From: Planctomycetaceae bacterium
GTDB lineage: Bacteria; Planctomycetota; Phycisphaerae; Phycisphaerales; SM1A02
Length of the DNA: 6,186 bases
Assembly (NCBI GenBank): GCA_947474205.1
Contig: CANJIC010000121.1
Span: forward strand, 1 to 6,186
Direction: 5' to 3'
The notes below the pieces were generated by a model, which worked only from the letters and a program-made list of their open reading frames with translations, made no database searches and had not been told where the DNA came from. Positions 3,834 to 6,186 of the stretch are shown one piece after another. A program made the translations under genes and the position numbers. Numbering within the stretch: position 1 is the first letter of the stretch; each line of letters opens with the position of its first letter.

Positions 3834-6186
3834 ACGCATGGTGTTCTCGCAAATCGCGCGCGGCTCCGTGAATTGCAACAAGTAGTCAGCGCCGCCGGCT
3901 TTGCTGCCCACGCCGCTCATGCCAAAGCCGCCGAACGGTTGTCGACCAACAAGCGCGCCAGTAATTCCACGGTTGATATAAAGATTGCCCACGCGATAGT
4001 CGCGCTTGGCTTTCTCCAGATTGCTTGGCTTGCGTGAATACACGCCGCCGGTGAGTTTGTACGCCGTGGCGTTGGCAATTTTCAAAGCCTCATCAAAATC
4101 GCTCGCGCAAATAACCGCAAGCACGGGGCCAAATATTTCCTCGTTGGCAAGGCGGTGCTCGGGACGAATTCCACTGAAAATAGTGGGGGAAACAAACGGT
4201 TTTCCAACGCGCTCTTCCAGCCCCGCGGGCACGGGCAACTGCAACTCAAGTTTGCCTTCGCTCTTGCCAATCTCAATGTAGTGGCGAATTTTATTCGCGG
4301 CCTCTTGATCAATCACGGGTCCAACATCCGTGCCTGGCAACATGGGATCGCCCACGGTCAAGCAACGCGTGGCCTCAACAAGCCGGTGCAAGAACGCGTC
4401 ATGCGCGCTGTCCACCACAATCACGCGACTGCACGCGGAACATTTTTGTCCGCTAAAACCAAACGCGCTTTGGCGCACTCCAAGAACAGCCTCATCAAGG
4501 TCGGCGCTGGCGTCAACAATGATTGCGTTCTTGCCGCCCATTTCGCACACAACTTTTTTCACGGCTTCCTGTTGTGGTGTGACTACGCCGCACGCTTGAA
4601 TAATGTCAAGACCAACGCCCTTGCTGCCGGTGAACGCGATCAACGCCACGCGCGGATCGCGCACCAACGCCGCGCCAACTTCTTCGCCAGGGCCGGGCAA
4701 GAAAGCCAGACATTCGCGCGGAACTCCGGCGCTCCACAAAATATCGCACATAATTTTTGCGATGCCCACGGTTTGTTCCGCGGGTTTCACCGCCACGGTG
4801 TTGCCAGTCACCAACGCGGCGACGGTCATACCGCAGCAAATAGCCAGCGGAAAATTCCACGGACTAATCACGGCGCACACGCCGCGCGGTTGATAGGTGA
4901 TTTCATCCAATTCGCCTACAAAACGCCCCAATCTGGCGCGATCAAACAAGCCAGCGGCTTGGCGCGCGTAGTACTCGCAGAAATCAATCGCTTCGCAAAT
5001 GTCGCCGTCGGCTTCGCGCCATGTCTTGCCAGCCTCGCGAATGATCACGCCGCACAATTCGTCGCGGCGAGCGCGCATGGCGGCCGCGGCCTTCACCAAA
5101 GTGTCGGCGCGCTGGGTGAATGGCCTGTCACGCCACGCGGGATACGCCGCAGCAAGCAAGCCAACAGCGTCGCGCGCAATTTGCGCGGAAACATTTTTAA
5201 TTCCAACAGGCACGCTGGCTTTGCTAATGGCCGCCGCGAATTGCTCGCGCGCGCTGGACACGGAAAAGTTTCGGTATGGTTCGGTAAAGAACGCGCGGCC
5301 ATTGCCAACATCAGGATGCGACTGCGAAAGCTTGTGCTTGTCAGCGGCCAGTGCCAGACGTTCTTGCTCTGTTGTATTGTGCGCCGCGGAAATCATTTCG
5401 TGCGGCGAAGCCAACAGCACCGACACATCGGCGTTGTCCATGAAGCCAGCCTTGAGCCAACTTTCATTGCTGGTGTTCTCCAAAAGCCGACGCACCAAGT
5501 ACGCCATGCCCGGAATCATTTCACCCACTGGAACATATTCACGGATGCGCAAACCCATGTCGGAAACCGCAAACTTCAAAGCGTCCGCCATGCCGTGCAA
5601 CATTTGCAATTCAATGGCGGAGGGGGGCAAGCCCAATTGCTCCGCCGTTGCCAACGTGGCCGCAATACTGCGCGCATTATGGCTGCCCAGCGCCAACTTG
5701 GTGCCGCCATCGCCCACTTTACGCGGGCAATGCTGCAAGAAAATTTTCTGCATGCGCTCAAAGCACGCGTCGGTTTCAACCTTGGTTGCCCACACCGGAC
5801 ATGGCCAGCCTTGTTGTTCCGCGTGAATTGTTTCGTAATCCCAGTACGCACCTTTGACCAAGCGCACAGTCACAACGCGTCCACTTTTCTGCGCCCACGA
5901 TGCAATGCGGCGCGCGTCATCATCGCCACTGCGCAAATACGATTGCATGGCAAGGCCGGCTTCAAATGGAATCGCCTCGCAACAACGCATGAACAATTCA
6001 AGCGTGAGGTCCTTGAGCGCGAATTGTTCCATGTCAAAGTTCACCAGCACTTTGTTGGCAACGGCCGCCTCCAGAATTGGGCGCAGCGCTTTCATTAAAC
6101 CTTGCAAGCAACTTTCCGTGTCAATTGGATCGGTGCGCGCGTACAGCGACGAAATTTTTATGCTGACATTGGTGCGCGCGATTGGA
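3807..6186 (-). CDS. putA: Bifunctional proline dehydrogenase / L-glutamate-gamma-semialdehyde dehydrogenase (PutA type), N-terminus cut by the window
   Basis: PutA oxidises proline to P5C with FAD, then P5C/glutamate semialdehyde to glutamate with NAD+. The open frame reaches the right edge with no stop or start (792 codons visible; the new part begins PIARTNVSIKISSLYARTDP). About 200 N-terminal residues of a roughly 1000-residue protein are missing. The proline dehydrogenase barrel shows VNFDMEQFALKDLTLELF, VRLVKGAYWD (visible residues 107-116), LGSHNARS and YVPVGEMIPGMAYLVRRLLE (217-236). The aldehyde dehydrogenase part shows SPWNFP (441-446), KPAEQT, FTGS (518-521), the catalytic Glu in CEMGGKN (E548), the nucleophile Cys in GQKCSA (C582), EEIFGP and PFGGFGMSG. 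All catalytic landmarks are present, so the visible part looks functional. It ends MRRGFAPGVD, with no C-terminal extra domain. Any DNA-binding N-terminal domain cannot be assessed. The gene is convergent with comM. Confidence 0.95.
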   Translation of the reverse strand, partial: PIARTNVSIKISSLYARTDPIDTESCLQGLMKALRPILEAAVANKVLVNFDMEQFALKDLTLELFMRCCEAIPFEAGLAMQSYLRSGDDDARRIASWAQKSGRVVTVRLVKGAYWDYETIHAEQQGWPCPVWATKVETDACFERMQKIFLQHCPRKVGDGGTKLALGSHNARSIAATLATAEQLGLPPSAIELQMLHGMADALKFAVSDMGLRIREYVPVGEMIPGMAYLVRRLLENTSNESWLKAGFMDNADVSVLLASPHEMISAAHNTTEQERLALAADKHKLSQSHPDVGNGRAFFTEPYRNFSVSSAREQFAAAISKASVPVGIKNVSAQIARDAVGLLAAAYPAWRDRPFTQRADTLVKAAAAMRARRDELCGVIIREAGKTWREADGDICEAIDFCEYYARQAAGLFDRARLGRFVGELDEITYQPRGVCAVISPWNFPLAICCGMTVAALVTGNTVAVKPAEQTVGIAKIMCDILWSAGVPRECLAFLPGPGEEVGAALVRDPRVALIAFTGSKGVGLDIIQACGVVTPQQEAVKKVVCEMGGKNAIIVDASADLDEAVLGVRQSAFGFSGQKCSACSRVIVVDSAHDAFLHRLVEATRCLTVGDPMLPGTDVGPVIDQEAANKIRHYIEIGKSEGKLELQLPVPAGLEERVGKPFVSPTIFSGIRPEHRLANEEIFGPVLAVICASDFDEALKIANATAYKLTGGVYSRKPSNLEKAKRDYRVGNLYINRGITGALVGRQPFGGFGMSGVGSKAGGADYLLQFTEPRAICENTMRRGFAPGVD

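Noticed and set aside
3607..3885. A 92-codon plus-strand frame through the 75-bp repeats, and similar short frames in the array
   Set aside because: Unit lengths of 74 and 76 bp shift the frame, so the repeat peptide (as in NPRLARNCARIFREAM) is not read continuously. The frame also runs into the antisense of putA. No ribosome binding site is visible.
4155..6098. A 647-codon open frame on the plus strand opposite putA
   Set aside because: It lies wholly antisense to a gene with all its catalytic motifs. Its product is rich in Ala, His, Arg and Asn with no recognisable domain, as expected from the complement of a GC-rich coding frame.

Overview
The window is a stretch of ordinary bacterial chromosome. 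It holds six protein genes: two cut by the window edges (an upstream nucleotidyltransferase and putA) and four complete. The source looks like a moderately GC-rich bacterium. The N-terminal domain of the ComM protein and the C-terminal end of the PutA protein remind me of Verrucomicrobia/Planctomycetes-type sequences, but that placement is a guess from memory. Nothing in the window is a phage, insertion sequence, CRISPR array, tRNA or rRNA.

Layout. Bases 1-499 (+): the last 30 codons of a probable MNT-type nucleotidyltransferase, followed 7 bases later by a HEPN protein carrying the RX4HXY motif. This is the usual two-gene order or pairing of MntA/HepT (HI0073/HI0074-like) modules. Bases 500-634: a convergent spacer with a perfect 8-bp palindrome and a nested inverted repeat. 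Bases 635-1021 (-): a small single-domain cupin. Bases 1022-1217: a divergent spacer. Bases 1218-1562 (+): a small three-helix membrane protein of unknown function in a locally AT-rich patch, ending directly on a rho-independent terminator. Bases 1697-3586 (+): a ComM/YifB-type AAA+ ATPase with an unusual Gly/Asn-rich repeat insertion and without the usual Cys motif. Bases 3587-3806: a convergent spacer filled by three imperfect tandem repeats of about 75 bp. Bases 3807-6186 (-): a bifunctional proline dehydrogenase / P5C dehydrogenase (PutA type), running off the right edge.

The genes do not form one pathway. The nucleotidyltransferase and HEPN genes act together as a probable toxin-antitoxin pair. 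ComM (natural transformation, branch migration) and PutA (proline catabolism to glutamate) are unrelated convergent neighbours. The most unusual material is structural: the 75-bp tandem repeats that run into the 3' ends of both flanking genes, the 12-bp in-frame minisatellite inside comM, and an ATCACA-N3-TGTGAT palindrome that occurs in two separate intergenic places. I found no convincing evidence of a wholly new multi-gene system.
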